From: Campylobacterales bacterium
GTDB taxonomy: Bacteria > Campylobacterota > Campylobacteria > Campylobacterales > QNZT01
Direction of reading: 5' to 3'
DNA: 64,000 bases
Assembly: GCA_027023305.1 (NCBI GenBank)
Contig: JALVVR010000048.1
Span: forward strand, 233,579-297,578
Shown here piece by piece: positions 54,104-63,936 of the stretch (its first letter is position 1; each line of letters starts with the position of its first letter). The notes beneath the pieces were generated by a model, which saw only the letters and a list, made by a program, of their open reading frames with translations, was not told the DNA's origin and made no database searches. The translations under genes and the position numbers were made by a program.

Positions 54104-54759
54104 TATGAAATCAAATCAGCTCTTTTAAATCTATAAACTTTATTTTTTATTTTTTCTAAAATCCCTGCACTTATCAACTGTTTAAACATATTTACAACTG
54201 TTGGTTTACTAACATCTAGTGCTTCCATGATATCTTGATATGAACCATAAAAGATTTTTTCTTCATCTAAGTTACTGATGATAAATTGTAGTATTTCTAT
54301 CTTTTTACCTCCAACTAGTGCTGAAAGAGACTCAACTACATGAGCACATCCCTCTATTTGCTTTTTTTGTATGATAGGTAGCATTACATTATAGATAGTA
54401 TTTATCAAATCTTTTATATTTATAGGTTTTACTATGTATCCATCTACTTTTAAGTTGATAGCATCTAGTAAATACTCTGTATCAGTATGAGCAGTTGTGA
54501 TAATACAAGGTATATCTATTTGCATATCTTGTTTTATAGCTTTTATCATTTCTATACCATTCATTTTAGGCATATTTATATCAGCTACTATTATGTCAAA
54601 CTTTTTTTCTTTTAAAAGCTCAATCGCTTCTTCTCCATTATTTGCTACGGAAACATTTTTTACAAAGTCATCTAAGATTAACTTTGTTTGTCCTAACACA
54701 TCCTTATCATCTTCAACATATAAAAGTTCTATATCTTTTAAGCTATTTAAATCCATCAT
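54103..54759 (-). CDS. Response regulator with C-terminal winged-helix-like domain
   Basis: A 218-residue protein. The receiver domain (residues ~8-125) has acidic E16-DD, phospho-acceptor D60 (IIVADINMP), T89 and K111 (VKP). The rest (~130-215) is helical, ending MEALDVSKPTVVNMFKQLISAGILEK, which resembles a winged-helix reader, so it likely binds DNA. The histidine kinase lies upstream on the same strand, 234 bases away, and is the likely partner. Its targets are unknown. Confidence 0.8.
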   Translation of the reverse strand: MMDLNSLKDIELLYVEDDKDVLGQTKLILDDFVKNVSVANNGEEAIELLKEKKFDIIVADINMPKMNGIEMIKAIKQDMQIDIPCIITTAHTDTEYLLDAINLKVDGYIVKPINIKDLINTIYNVMLPIIQKKQIEGCAHVVESLSALVGGKKIEILQFIISNLDEEKIFYGSYQDIMEALDVSKPTVVNMFKQLISAGILEKIKNKVYRFKRADLIS

Positions 54760-54970
54760 ACACTCCTGATTTGTTTCTTTATTTTGAAACTATATCTAAA
54801 ATTTAATAAAACTTTAATAAAAGTAGAACAAAATATGCAATTTTTTTATGAATTTGTTTAAAATATTTTACTAAAAGCCTATTTTATGGGAAAAATATAA
54901 CTTTTTTTAAGTAAATAATTTTTAAAAAAATTATATTTTTTTAAGGAAAGTTTGAGAATTTATTGAATTT

Positions 54971-55000
54971 TAAGCTTAATCTTAAGCTTAATCTCAAGCT
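54971..55000. repeat. Short tandem repeat at the histidine kinase 3' end
   Basis: The 12-base unit TAAGCTTAATCT occurs twice in a row (54971-54994), followed by a partial CAAGCT that includes the kinase stop. The rest of the 234-base space between kinase and regulator (54760-54993) is AT-rich, with no clear gene; it probably holds the regulator promoter. Confidence 0.55.
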
Positions 55001-56076
55001 ATAGATAGTTTTCCATCTATCTTTTTTACATTTGTTTGAAAGATTGGAAGTAAGATTTCAAATTTTGCACATTTATATGAGTTATGGTCAAAGTTTAACT
55101 CTATATTTGTCGCATTCATTTCACCTTTCATCTGTTTTTGGATTATCTGCCTACTCATAAAAAGTCCAATACCTGTTCCTACTGATTGATGCTTAGTTGT
55201 AAAGTATGGATCAAATATCTTCTCCATAATTTCTTCTTTTATACCTCCAGCATTATCTATAAAGTTGATTTGCTGTATGTCATTTTTTCTTTTAACATCA
55301 ATAAGAACTTTTTTATCATATTTTCCTTTTATTTTGTTAAATTGGTCAACAGAGTTGTTTAAAAGATTTAGTATAACTTGTGTAAACTCGTTTTTGTATC
55401 CAAAGATATTTATATCCTCTTTGCAATTTAGTGTTATTTCTATGTCCTTCTCTTGTGCAAATTTTAGTGTTTCATTTATAGTATCTTTTAAGTTAAAGTA
55501 CTCTTTTGATTTGTTAGGATTAAAGAAATTTCTAAAATCATCTATTGTTTTACTCATAGTGTTTGAGATTCTTATACCCTCATTAACTTGTTTTTCTATA
55601 AACTCATCACTCAACTGTCCTCTCATGTTTTTTATGCCAAAACTTTGGATGATAATACTAAGTGAGTTAAGTGGTTGTCTCCACTGGTGAGCTATATTCC
55701 CTACCATCTCACCCATAGAAGCTAATCTTGAGTGTTGATACATGATTTTATCTTTTTGTCTGTTTTGCTCAACTTCTAGTTTTACTTTATCTTCTAACTC
55801 TTTGTTTAGTTTTCTAAGTTCTCTAGTTTTTTCATTTACACTTTCATTTAAGTCATAAATCAACTTTTTGAAACTTTGGATTATATTATAGCCCATCAAT
55901 ATAACTATAGTTGATGCCACTATATCCATAGCTAGATGAATATATTTATATTTTTTCGTATCAACTTCATCAAAAAAAGCATCAAAACCGATAAGAAGTA
56001 TAAACCCAAAAACTATCAAGTATGTAAACAAAGCTACTTTTTTAGTTAAGGATATATCTTTTAAAATATTTTTCAT
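54994..56076 (-). CDS. Sensor histidine kinase
   Basis: A 360-residue kinase with two membrane segments (~13-33 and ~45-65) and almost no periplasmic loop, a helical linker (~70-125), the phospho-histidine H130 in AHQWRQPLNSLS, the N box (LNLLNNSVDQ), the G1 box (NAGGI) and GTGIGLFMS. It has no PAS domain. The signal is likely sensed within the membrane or through its helical region. It is followed by the response regulator. Confidence 0.87.
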   Translation of the reverse strand: MKNILKDISLTKKVALFTYLIVFGFILLIGFDAFFDEVDTKKYKYIHLAMDIVASTIVILMGYNIIQSFKKLIYDLNESVNEKTRELRKLNKELEDKVKLEVEQNRQKDKIMYQHSRLASMGEMVGNIAHQWRQPLNSLSIIIQSFGIKNMRGQLSDEFIEKQVNEGIRISNTMSKTIDDFRNFFNPNKSKEYFNLKDTINETLKFAQEKDIEITLNCKEDINIFGYKNEFTQVILNLLNNSVDQFNKIKGKYDKKVLIDVKRKNDIQQINFIDNAGGIKEEIMEKIFDPYFTTKHQSVGTGIGLFMSRQIIQKQMKGEMNATNIELNFDHNSYKCAKFEILLPIFQTNVKKIDGKLSIA

Positions 56077-56165
56077 GTATTTACATTTTCCTAATTTTTC
56101 TTTTTCCTAACAGGTATATCGTCAAAAAAGCAGAGTGATTAACTAAAAATTAATATAAAAATTAC

Positions 56166-56171
56166 ATTATA
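56166..56171 (-). promoter_or_regulatory. Candidate -10 element for the histidine kinase
   Basis: TATAAT on the minus strand at 56171-56166, in the 114-base space between aroC and the kinase, would leave a leader of about 80 bases. No -35 box is clear. Confidence 0.4.
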
Positions 56172-56190
56172 AAGTATATTGAAGTGATTA

Positions 56191-57264
56191 TTATTTTGAG
56201 TAAGCTAACTTAACACTTTTTATGTCTCTTCCAAGATTTAAAAGCAACATATCAGCCATAACAACACTTGCCATAGCTTCAGCTACTATACTTCCTCTTA
56301 TAGCTATACAAGGGTCATGTCTTCCTTTAAGCTCTAAGATTTGCTCCTCACCTTTGGTATCTATGGTCTTTAAAGGTTTAAAGATAGATGGAGTTGGTTT
56401 AAAATAAACTTTCAAATCTATATCATCTCCATTTGTGATGCCACCAAGTATTCCACCACTGTTATTTGATAAAAAGCCATCTTTTGAAATCTGGTCATTA
56501 TTTTGACTACCTCTTAGATTTGCACTGTGAGTTCCTTCTCCTATTTCTATAGCTTTTGTACCATTTATACTCATCATGGCATCAGCTAAGATTGAGTCCA
56601 TTTTATAGTATATTGGTTCTCCAAGTCCTATGGGAGAGTTTTTTATCTTAACAGAAACTATACCACCTATTGAGTCATGAGAATCTCTAGCATCAACAAC
56701 TCTTTGTTTACAAATCTCATCCACATCTTTATCAAGGCAATAAATCTCACTCTTTTTTGCATACTCATAGTCTAAGTTCTCAACAGTTATGCCATCTATT
56801 GCACTAACACCACTCATTACCTCTATATCAAGCTCTTTTAAAATTAGCTTTGCAATAGCTCCAGCAGCAACTCTCGATGCAGTTTCTCTAGCACTACTTC
56901 GCCCACCACCTCGATAATCTCTTATACCATACTTATGAAAGTATGTAAAATCAGCATGTCCAGGACGAAACAAATCTTTTATGTTCGAGTAATCTTTACT
57001 CTTTTGATTTGTATTAAAGATAACCATAGCGATAGGAGTTCCTGTACTTTGTCCTTCAAAAACTCCACTTAAAATCTCTACTTTATCATCTTCTTTTCGC
57101 TTAGTGGCATACTCTCCACCTGGTTTTCTTCTATCTAATTCTTTTTGAATAAACTTTTCATCTATCTTTATACCAGCTGGAACTCCATCTACAACACACC
57201 CAATAGCTTTTCCATGAGACTCCCCAAAGGTAGTAAACTTAAATCTCTGTCCAAAACTATTCAT
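56191..57264 (-). CDS. aroC: Chorismate synthase
   Basis: A 357-residue enzyme: start [62 protein letters not shown] and [14 protein letters not shown]. It forms chorismate from EPSP with reduced FMN, the last step of the shikimate pathway. Its start overlaps the rnc end by 8 bases. Confidence 0.96.
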   Translation of the reverse strand: MNSFGQRFKFTTFGESHGKAIGCVVDGVPAGIKIDEKFIQKELDRRKPGGEYATKRKEDDKVEILSGVFEGQSTGTPIAMVIFNTNQKSKDYSNIKDLFRPGHADFTYFHKYGIRDYRGGGRSSARETASRVAAGAIAKLILKELDIEVMSGVSAIDGITVENLDYEYAKKSEIYCLDKDVDEICKQRVVDARDSHDSIGGIVSVKIKNSPIGLGEPIYYKMDSILADAMMSINGTKAIEIGEGTHSANLRGSQNNDQISKDGFLSNNSGGILGGITNGDDIDLKVYFKPTPSIFKPLKTIDTKGEEQILELKGRHDPCIAIRGSIVAEAMASVVMADMLLLNLGRDIKSVKLAYSK

Positions 57265-57946
57265 CTCTTTCCTTTAATATAGATATCACTTTTTTGGCTA
57301 CATCTTGTTGAGCTTCTTTTTTACTTTTTCCCTTTCCACTTCCCCAAACTTTTCCATCAATACTTAATTCTATCGTAAACTCTTTGTTGTGGTCAGGTCC
57401 AGTTGCTTTTATGACTTCATATTTTGGTATAACACCATATCTTGCTTGAGTTAACTCTTGTAGGGTTGTTTTATAATCTTTAAAAACAGATTCTAAGTCA
57501 ATCTTAGGATACTCTTTATCAAAAAGTCTTAAAACTATACTTTTTACCTCATCAAGTCCACTTTCAAGATATATACATCCCATTATAGCTTCAAAAGCAT
57601 TTGCTAGAATAGAAGCTTTGTGTCTTCCTTTATTGTTCTCTTCAGCTTGGGAGATTTGAATATAAATACCTAAGTTTAAAAGTTTTGCCAACTTTTCAAA
57701 ACCCTTTTCATTTACAAGTGAAGCTCTTAGTTTTGAGAGATTTCCCTCTGCCGTTTGTGGAAACTTGTTAAAAAGATACTCTCCAACTACCAAATCAAGT
57801 ACAGCATCACCTAAAAATTCTAACCTCTCATTGTTGTATGATTTTTTACAACTCTTGTGTGTCAAAGCTTCTAGCACTAACCCTTTATTTTTAAATTTAT
57901 ATCCTAACACTTCTTCTAGTTTTGAAAAGTTTAAATTATTTCCCAT
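57257..57946 (-). CDS. rnc: Ribonuclease III
   Basis: A 229-residue RNase III: the signature [16 protein letters not shown] with the metal residues, [12 protein letters not shown], then a C-terminal double-stranded-RNA-binding domain ([32 protein letters not shown]). It processes rRNA precursors and double-stranded RNA. It overlaps rnhA and aroC by 8 to 11 bases. Confidence 0.96.
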   Translation of the reverse strand: MGNNLNFSKLEEVLGYKFKNKGLVLEALTHKSCKKSYNNERLEFLGDAVLDLVVGEYLFNKFPQTAEGNLSKLRASLVNEKGFEKLAKLLNLGIYIQISQAEENNKGRHKASILANAFEAIMGCIYLESGLDEVKSIVLRLFDKEYPKIDLESVFKDYKTTLQELTQARYGVIPKYEVIKATGPDHNKEFTIELSIDGKVWGSGKGKSKKEAQQDVAKKVISILKERDE

Positions 57947-58364
57947 CTTTTAGCCTTGTTGCTTCTTCTCTTGCTATTGTATCACAAAGTTCATTTTCTT
58001 TATGCCCTGCATGACCTTTTACCCAATTTGCTTTTAGTTTATGAGGTGCTGAAACCTCTAAAAACTCTTTCCAAAGCTCAGGGTTCTTCACACCTTTAAA
58101 ATTTTTCTTGATCCAGTTTTTAAGCCACTCATTTATAGCTTTTACAACATAATTACTATCACTAGTTATCTCTACCTCACAGGGTTCTTTTAAAGCTTTA
58201 AGCCCTTCTATAACAGCTTTAAGTTCCATTTGGTTATTTGTTACATTTGCATCAGCTCCACTAACTATTTTTTGATGTTCTCCAAACTTTAAAACTGCAC
58301 AATACCCACCAAATCCTGGATTTCCCAGTGATGAACCGTCGCTATACAAATGAACCTGTTTCAT
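57936..58364 (-). CDS. rnhA: Ribonuclease HI
   Basis: A 142-residue RNase [17 protein letters not shown] with the first aspartate, [16 protein letters not shown] (glutamate), [12 protein letters not shown] (aspartate) and [15 protein letters not shown] (histidine and last aspartate). It removes RNA from RNA:DNA hybrids. Its start overlaps the LapB-like gene by 23 bases, and rnhB is also present at 3100-3651, so both enzyme types exist. Confidence 0.95.
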   Translation of the reverse strand: MKQVHLYSDGSSLGNPGFGGYCAVLKFGEHQKIVSGADANVTNNQMELKAVIEGLKALKEPCEVEITSDSNYVVKAINEWLKNWIKKNFKGVKNPELWKEFLEVSAPHKLKANWVKGHAGHKENELCDTIAREEATRLKDGK

Positions 58365-59382
58365 ACTCTCTTCTTGTTAATGTTGTTTCTACAGATGCTG
58401 AGTTTATGTTTTTGCAAACTGGACATCTATAAAAATATAGTGGAAAGACATTTTTACACTTTTGGCAACTATAAGTAAATGTCAAATCAGCTGAGTTATC
58501 TCCCACAGATTGAAGTTTTATAAGAGTATTTAACTCAAAACTGTCACTTTTATCTGTAAGCTTTAACTTTCCTTTAGCAGTAAATACTTCACTTAAAAGA
58601 GTATTGTTTTTTATAAGCTCTTTTGAAAAAAGTTCACTATCACCCTCCCAAATCAAATCTATAATATTTTTAAAATCAAAGTCTTTTAAAACAGACTCAT
58701 CAAGTGGTAGGTTATTTACTATGATAAACTCAAACAACTTTCTTTGTACTATCTTTTTATCAACCCCTAAATTAGTTACTTTTGCAATTTTTTCTTGATT
58801 TGACAACTCTTTATCATGAAGTATTGTCAAGATATTAAAATAAAGCTTTTTCTCACTCATATCACCATTGATATTTTCCAAAACTTTTAATATCTCTATG
58901 GCTTGGTCATACTCCCTCAAACTCTCATGAATAGATACAAGATAAGTTAAAGCTTCTTCATTTTTTGGATAAATCTTTAAAGTTGTCATAAATATATCTT
59001 TTGACTTATACAAAAAACCAGCTTTATAGTAAGTCTTACCAAGCAAAGTTAAAATACTTCGCTTTTGTTTTTCATCAAAGATAGTCTTTAAAAGTGTAGA
59101 GTAAATCTCAATAGACTTTTCATACTCCCCACTTTTATCATAAGACAAAGCCATCAAAACAATAGACTCCGTAGGAAGATTTTGCTTTTGTATCATCTGT
59201 TTGTATTCACTAAAAGATGATGACTTTTCAAAAGTTTTCACAAATTTTTCTATATCATGTTCATCATCTCTTTTTTTCACAAATCTAGCCCAATAGTTAG
59301 ATACATAGATAATAGCAACAATTCCAAACAGAATAAGAACACCATATAAAGGGTCTCTGAAATCTAGTGATAGAAAATCCAC
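58342..59382 (-). CDS. LapB/YciM-like TPR protein with C-terminal zinc ribbon
   Basis: A 346-residue protein: one N-terminal membrane segment (~12-28), TPR-like helices (~60-250, for example YEKSIEIYSTLL, YDQAIEILKVLEN) and a C-terminal rubredoxin-like zinc ribbon with C306-x2-C309 and C320-x2-C323 (CQKCKN ... LYFYRCPVCKN). E. coli LapB has the same order and the same CQKC...LYWHCPxC pattern; it controls LpxC turnover and lipopolysaccharide amount. FtsH and LpxC are not in this window. Linked by overlap to rnhA, it opens the minus-strand run to aroC. Confidence 0.72.
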   Translation of the reverse strand: MDFLSLDFRDPLYGVLILFGIVAIIYVSNYWARFVKKRDDEHDIEKFVKTFEKSSSFSEYKQMIQKQNLPTESIVLMALSYDKSGEYEKSIEIYSTLLKTIFDEKQKRSILTLLGKTYYKAGFLYKSKDIFMTTLKIYPKNEEALTYLVSIHESLREYDQAIEILKVLENINGDMSEKKLYFNILTILHDKELSNQEKIAKVTNLGVDKKIVQRKLFEFIIVNNLPLDESVLKDFDFKNIIDLIWEGDSELFSKELIKNNTLLSEVFTAKGKLKLTDKSDSFELNTLIKLQSVGDNSADLTFTYSCQKCKNVFPLYFYRCPVCKNINSASVETTLTRREYETGSFV

Positions 59383-59431
59383 CTTAAACCTTTTTGTTTT
59401 ATAATGTATAATTTAACATAAAGGAGTTTAC

Positions 59432-60028
59432 ATGAGAGTTAAAATATGTGGAATAACAAATTATGAGGATGCAAAAAATGCTATAGATTTTGGTGCTGAT
59501 GCTTTAGGATTTGTTTTTTATGAAAAATCTCCAAGATTTATAACTCCAGCTGAGACTAAAAAAATCATACAAAAGCTACCTCCATTTGTAGAAAAAGTAG
59601 GGCTTTTTGTAAATACAAACTCTCACGAAACAAAAGAGATGACAAAACAAAGCCAAATAACACTTGCACAAATACACTTTGAAGCTGATACTCAGTTCTA
59701 TCATGACATTGACTTCCCCTATCTCAAAGTAGTAAGAGCTAAAAACAAAGAAGATTTACTAAAATATAGTGATGAGTATAGAATAGTAGATGCTTTTGTG
59801 GAAAGTTATGGGGGAGAAGGAAAGAGAGTTAAGCTAGATTGGTTTAAAGATATAGACACTTCAAAAATCATTTTAGCTGGTGGATTAAATGAAAATAATT
59901 TAAGCCAAGTGTTAAATAAAGGCTTTTATGGAGTAGATGTAAGTAGTGGAGTGGAAAAAACTAAAGGTAAAAAAGATACAATCAAGCTTAAAAACTTTAT
60001 AGAAATGGCAAAAAATGGAAAAATTTGA
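59432..60028 (+). CDS. trpF: Phosphoribosylanthranilate isomerase
   Basis: A 198-residue TIM barrel: VKICGITNYEDAKNAI with the catalytic cysteine, GADALGFVFYEKSPRFI, FVNTNSHE, ILAGGLNENNLSQV and GVDVSSGVEKTKGKKD. It converts PRA to CdRP in tryptophan synthesis. The other trp genes are not in the window. It is preceded by AAAGGAG and overlaps the exonuclease gene by 14 bases. Confidence 0.94.
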   Translation: MRVKICGITNYEDAKNAIDFGADALGFVFYEKSPRFITPAETKKIIQKLPPFVEKVGLFVNTNSHETKEMTKQSQITLAQIHFEADTQFYHDIDFPYLKVVRAKNKEDLLKYSDEYRIVDAFVESYGGEGKRVKLDWFKDIDTSKIILAGGLNENNLSQVLNKGFYGVDVSSGVEKTKGKKDTIKLKNFIEMAKNGKI

Positions 60029-60785
60029 TAACTTGATAAAAAAGTTAGAAAAAGATGAACTCCCAAAAGATGAGTTTAAAAAGTGTTTAAATAGACTCTC
60101 TCAACACTATGATATAGAAGTTGATTGTGAAACTTTAAACTTTTTAGGGCTTCCTGTGAAGGAAGATGGTGACAAAGTTTATCTTAAGACAAAAAAGCAT
60201 AACTTTAAAGATGAAACATACTGTATTGTTGATATAGAAACAAATGGAAACTCCCCTATAAAAAATCAAATCATAGAAATAGGTGCAGTCAAGATAAAAG
60301 ATGGAGAGATAATAGATAGATTTGAATCATACATATATGCCGATTTCATACCTCCAGCTATAACAAGACTTACAAATATCACAAAAGAAGACTTAAAAGG
60401 TGCTCCCTCACTAAAAAAAGTTTTACAAGACTTTAAACTATTTTTAAAAGATGATGTTTTTGTTGCTCACAATGTAAAGTTTGATTATGGATTTATTTCA
60501 GATTCTATGAAAGTAGTTGGACTTGAAGAGTTACTAAACAGAAGATTTTGTACAGTTGACTTATCAAGAAAAACGATAGAAGCCCCAAAACACGGACTTG
60601 CATTTTTAAGAGAGTTTTTAAACATAGACATAGGTGAACACCACAGAGCTTATGCTGATGCAGTAAGTGCTGGAAAAGTTTTAGAAGAGTGCTTGAAAAA
60701 TCTACCTGAAAGTGTAGTAACAACTGAGGATTTGATAAAATTTTCTAGTGAAAATAAAAAAAATAAGAAGAAAAAAAAGAGTTAA
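60015..60785 (+). CDS. DnaQ-like 3'-5' exonuclease (DEDDh)
   Basis: A 256-residue protein. Residues ~1-65 are a helical N-terminal extension; the exonuclease follows with Exo I YCIVDIETNGN, Exo II FVAHNVKFDYGF and Exo III HHRAYADAVSAG (DEDDh type). It has the layout of a DNA polymerase III epsilon-like proofreader, but the extension is unusual and the tail is lysine-rich. The replicative epsilon may be elsewhere; whether this is it cannot be told. Confidence 0.83.
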   Translation: MEKFDNLIKKLEKDELPKDEFKKCLNRLSQHYDIEVDCETLNFLGLPVKEDGDKVYLKTKKHNFKDETYCIVDIETNGNSPIKNQIIEIGAVKIKDGEIIDRFESYIYADFIPPAITRLTNITKEDLKGAPSLKKVLQDFKLFLKDDVFVAHNVKFDYGFISDSMKVVGLEELLNRRFCTVDLSRKTIEAPKHGLAFLREFLNIDIGEHHRAYADAVSAGKVLEECLKNLPESVVTTEDLIKFSSENKKNKKKKKS

Positions 60786-61912
60786 TTTTTTCTTCTAAAA
60801 ATAAAAAATAAAAATCCAATAATAACTAAAGCTACAAGCGAGATAAGAGTAGCAACATCTTGTCCAAAATATTTCCAAATCATACCTGTAAAAACAGCTC
60901 CCAAAGCACCACTTATTGCAACACCAGCATAAAATACTCCAAATAGAGTTCCTTTGTTTTTAGCATTTTTTGAGATATATGCTCTTATAGTATTTACACT
61001 AGCAACCAAAAATACTCCTAAAGTTACAAAACCTAATATAATTAAATCAAAATATAAAAATCCAATAGAGATTATTCCAAAAATAAATGAGATTAAAAGT
61101 ACTTTTTTAGCTCCAAGTTTATCTATCTTTAACCCAAAAAAGTAACTTAAAACCGTTTGAGTAAGATTTAAAACTATAACTAAAAGAGGGATATATGCAA
61201 GTGAGTATCCAGCTTCTTTTGCTTTTATCAAAAAAAATGAATCATTAAACATAAAAAATGTAAATGCAAAAAAGATTAGCAAAATAGGAAGTAGATTTAT
61301 ATCATCTTTCAAAGATAGTTTAGAGGTTTGCTTTTTCTTAGATGGAGTATCTTTTACAAAAAACATAACTATTATAACTGATATTATTCCAGGTATTAGA
61401 GTGAAAGCAAAAAGGTTTGTAAAAACTTCTTTAGAATGTCCAAAATAAAACAAAACCATAAAAGCAATAATACTTCCCATAAGTTCACCAGCTATATCCA
61501 TAGTCTTATGAAAACCAAAAGTTTTACCACTCTTTTTTTTATCTGAATATGCAGATATAAGACTATCTTTAGAGGCACTTCTTACAGCTTTTCCAACTCT
61601 CTCAAGTCCCCTAAGTCCAGCGATGCTAATCCAAGATGAAGCAAAGTAAAGTAAGGGTTTAGTAACTGCCGATAAAAGATAGCCACTTACTACAAAAGGC
61701 TTCACTATTTGGTACTTATCACTAAAATACCCAAAAACAAATCTAAATCCATAAGAGACAAAAGTAGCAATTCCTACAACAAATCCAAGTTTGTCAACAC
61801 CCTCCCCTAGCACATACACTATATATAAAGGCAAAACAGAAGTAACAACAGCTGATGCTAAATCAGTAAAAAAACTTACAAATCCTAAAGCTATTATGTT
61901 TTTGTTTATCAT
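60782..61912 (-). CDS. MFS transporter
   Basis: A 376-residue carrier with about 12 membrane segments; LPLYIVYVLGEGVDKLGFVVG and RGLERVGKAVRSASKDSLIS are typical of MFS drug/metabolite carriers. The end has a lysine tail. The substrate is unknown. It lies 21 bases after the ABC permease gene on the same strand and overlaps the exonuclease gene 3' end by 4 bases convergently. Confidence 0.8.
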   Translation of the reverse strand: MINKNIIALGFVSFFTDLASAVVTSVLPLYIVYVLGEGVDKLGFVVGIATFVSYGFRFVFGYFSDKYQIVKPFVVSGYLLSAVTKPLLYFASSWISIAGLRGLERVGKAVRSASKDSLISAYSDKKKSGKTFGFHKTMDIAGELMGSIIAFMVLFYFGHSKEVFTNLFAFTLIPGIISVIIVMFFVKDTPSKKKQTSKLSLKDDINLLPILLIFFAFTFFMFNDSFFLIKAKEAGYSLAYIPLLVIVLNLTQTVLSYFFGLKIDKLGAKKVLLISFIFGIISIGFLYFDLIILGFVTLGVFLVASVNTIRAYISKNAKNKGTLFGVFYAGVAISGALGAVFTGMIWKYFGQDVATLISLVALVIIGFLFFIFRRKN

Positions 61913-61933
61913 GAGATTTCCTTTTTATCATAT

Positions 61934-63127
61934 TTATCTTCCAGCAAAGACAACTCCTACTTCCATTTTTAAGATAGGTTTTACACTAAAAAAAGCTGCA
62001 GTTATACTGACTATCAAAACTCCCAAAAATCCAAGTAGTGGGGCAAACCACATCAGACGAAATGGAAAATCTACACTTGCTATACTCTCTCCTATAATAG
62101 CACAAACTCCAATCCCTATCCCACTTCCTATAATCACTCCTGCAAATGCTTGAGTAAAAACCATCTTGATAAGTTGAGAGTTATTAGCTCCCATCGCTTT
62201 TAATACTGCATACTGTTTTAAATTTTCATAAGTAAACATATAAAGCATGATACCTGTTACTCCAAAACCTACTATCATAGCAAGTATAACCATATTTACC
62301 ATATCGCCTACATCTTCTGAATTTATAAGATACCAGATAACACTCTCTTTTTTAAACTCATCACTTGTTATAGCTTTAAGCCTTGTTTGTTTTGTTATAT
62401 TTTGGGCTACAATTTTAGGGGAAAATCCTTTTTGAACTCTTACTAAAATAAAAGTTATATATCTCTTTTCTCCAGGTATTAATCTTTTAAAATTGCTTTG
62501 TGTTGTGTAGATAAGTGGTCGGGGTGGAAATCTTGGTATAGTTTTAGATACTCCTCTTACAACTACTCTTTTATCATTTATCAAAAGTTCATCGCCATAT
62601 CTTAGTTTTCTTGTTGGAGAGTTGAGATGAACTCCATCATAAGCCCACATATCTTTTTTATTTATAGGAGTTTGTAGCTTACCACTTGTACCACCACTAT
62701 CTACGATAATACTTTGGGGCATATGCAAGATTTTTGCTCCAAGTTTGTTTGTTGGAAGTGGAGTTCCACTAAGTGTTGCATCATCTACACCTATGATTTG
62801 AAAAGATTGAAAGTGTCCATTTGGAAATCTCGCAGTAACATCTCCAAGATAAAGAGGTATAGCATAATTTACCCCTTTCACACTTTTAACCAAAGGCAAG
62901 GAAGAATCACTCAAGTTGATAGTAGCCTCAGTAGAGTTTTCTGCACTATCCATGACCCAAATATCTGCTGATGGATTTTCACTCACAAGTGCAAAACCTC
63001 TTGTCATAAAACCTGCAAAATATGCAAAAGCAAATGTTACTAAAAAAGCAGTAAAACCTATGCCGATAAAAAGACCTATAAATTTAGTTTTATCATGCAT
63101 AAGCATTTTTATGGCAACTTCAAACAT
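61934..63127 (-). CDS. ABC transporter permease (FtsX/MacB family)
   Basis: A 397-residue protein: an N-terminal membrane segment, a ~200-residue periplasmic domain (ENPSADIWVMDSAENSTEA ... RGVSKTIPRFPPRPLIY) and three C-terminal membrane segments with YAVLKAMGANNSQLIKMVF, the FtsX/MacB/DevC permease signature. It partners with the HlyD-type adaptor and the ATPase next to it to move a substrate outward or perform mechano-transmission. Three bases separate it from the adaptor gene. Confidence 0.87.
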   Translation of the reverse strand: MFEVAIKMLMHDKTKFIGLFIGIGFTAFLVTFAFAYFAGFMTRGFALVSENPSADIWVMDSAENSTEATINLSDSSLPLVKSVKGVNYAIPLYLGDVTARFPNGHFQSFQIIGVDDATLSGTPLPTNKLGAKILHMPQSIIVDSGGTSGKLQTPINKKDMWAYDGVHLNSPTRKLRYGDELLINDKRVVVRGVSKTIPRFPPRPLIYTTQSNFKRLIPGEKRYITFILVRVQKGFSPKIVAQNITKQTRLKAITSDEFKKESVIWYLINSEDVGDMVNMVILAMIVGFGVTGIMLYMFTYENLKQYAVLKAMGANNSQLIKMVFTQAFAGVIIGSGIGIGVCAIIGESIASVDFPFRLMWFAPLLGFLGVLIVSITAAFFSVKPILKMEVGVVFAGR

Positions 63128-63129
63128 CT

Positions 63130-63936
63130 TTACTCTTTTGCTATTTTTATAAATACATTCAACTCTTCCCCTACATATAGTGGTAGTTGATTTGTATCTT
63201 TTATATGATATACAATTTGCAAAACTCTTGTATCAGTCCTCTCAGTTGGACTTCCTGTAAGAGTTGTTTTTGGTTTGACATAAGGAATCGTATAAAGATA
63301 ATCCAAATCTATCTTTTTGGTATTGTCTCCCCTTATATAAGCAACAGCTTTTAAACCAGCTTTGAACTTTGATATATCAAACTCATTTATACTGACTTTT
63401 ACATTTAACTCCTTGCTTCCTATCACAAGAGCTTTAGAATTTTTATCAAAAAAGCTTCCTTTACTTATATCACAACTTAAAACTTTTCCATCTATTGGAG
63501 AGTAAATCTTATAAAGTTTTGCTTTTTCTTGTAGTTGATAAAAGTCATCTTTTATTTTTAAATATTTCTCTTTTGTTACTAAGTTTGGGAATATTTTTTT
63601 TAAACTCTCTATCAAGTCAAATCGATGTTTGGCACTTAACAGTTTCGCTTTTACTAAACTATCATCTATCTCAAATAGCAACTCTCCTTTTTTGATTTTA
63701 TCTCCACTTTGAACATAAACTTTTTTTACAACTCCAGTAACACTACTGCCAAGAGTGATATTTTTACTTCCTGCTTCTATAACTCCTGTTCCTGCTATAA
63801 AAGAGTTAAAAGGAAGTTTTATAGTGGGTAAAGCTACTGTATCTGATGTTTTTGATTTATCTCCATAAAATATCACTACTATCGCTATACTTAAACCTAT
63901 CAATGATAAAAATATTAGTATAAAAAATCTTTTCAT
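63130..63936 (-). CDS. HlyD/MacA-type periplasmic adaptor protein
   Basis: A 268-residue adaptor with an N-terminal membrane anchor (FILIFLSLIGLSIAIVVIF), a lipoyl-like half-motif (LGSSVTGVVKKVYVQSGDKIKKGELLFEID), a short coiled-coil hairpin and the second half (KIYSPIDGKVLSCDISKGSF). It bridges the inner-membrane ABC permease and possibly a TolC-like channel. Its start overlaps the ATPase stop by 4 bases (ATGA). Confidence 0.87.
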   Translation of the reverse strand: MKRFFILIFLSLIGLSIAIVVIFYGDKSKTSDTVALPTIKLPFNSFIAGTGVIEAGSKNITLGSSVTGVVKKVYVQSGDKIKKGELLFEIDDSLVKAKLLSAKHRFDLIESLKKIFPNLVTKEKYLKIKDDFYQLQEKAKLYKIYSPIDGKVLSCDISKGSFFDKNSKALVIGSKELNVKVSINEFDISKFKAGLKAVAYIRGDNTKKIDLDYLYTIPYVKPKTTLTGSPTERTDTRVLQIVYHIKDTNQLPLYVGEELNVFIKIAKE

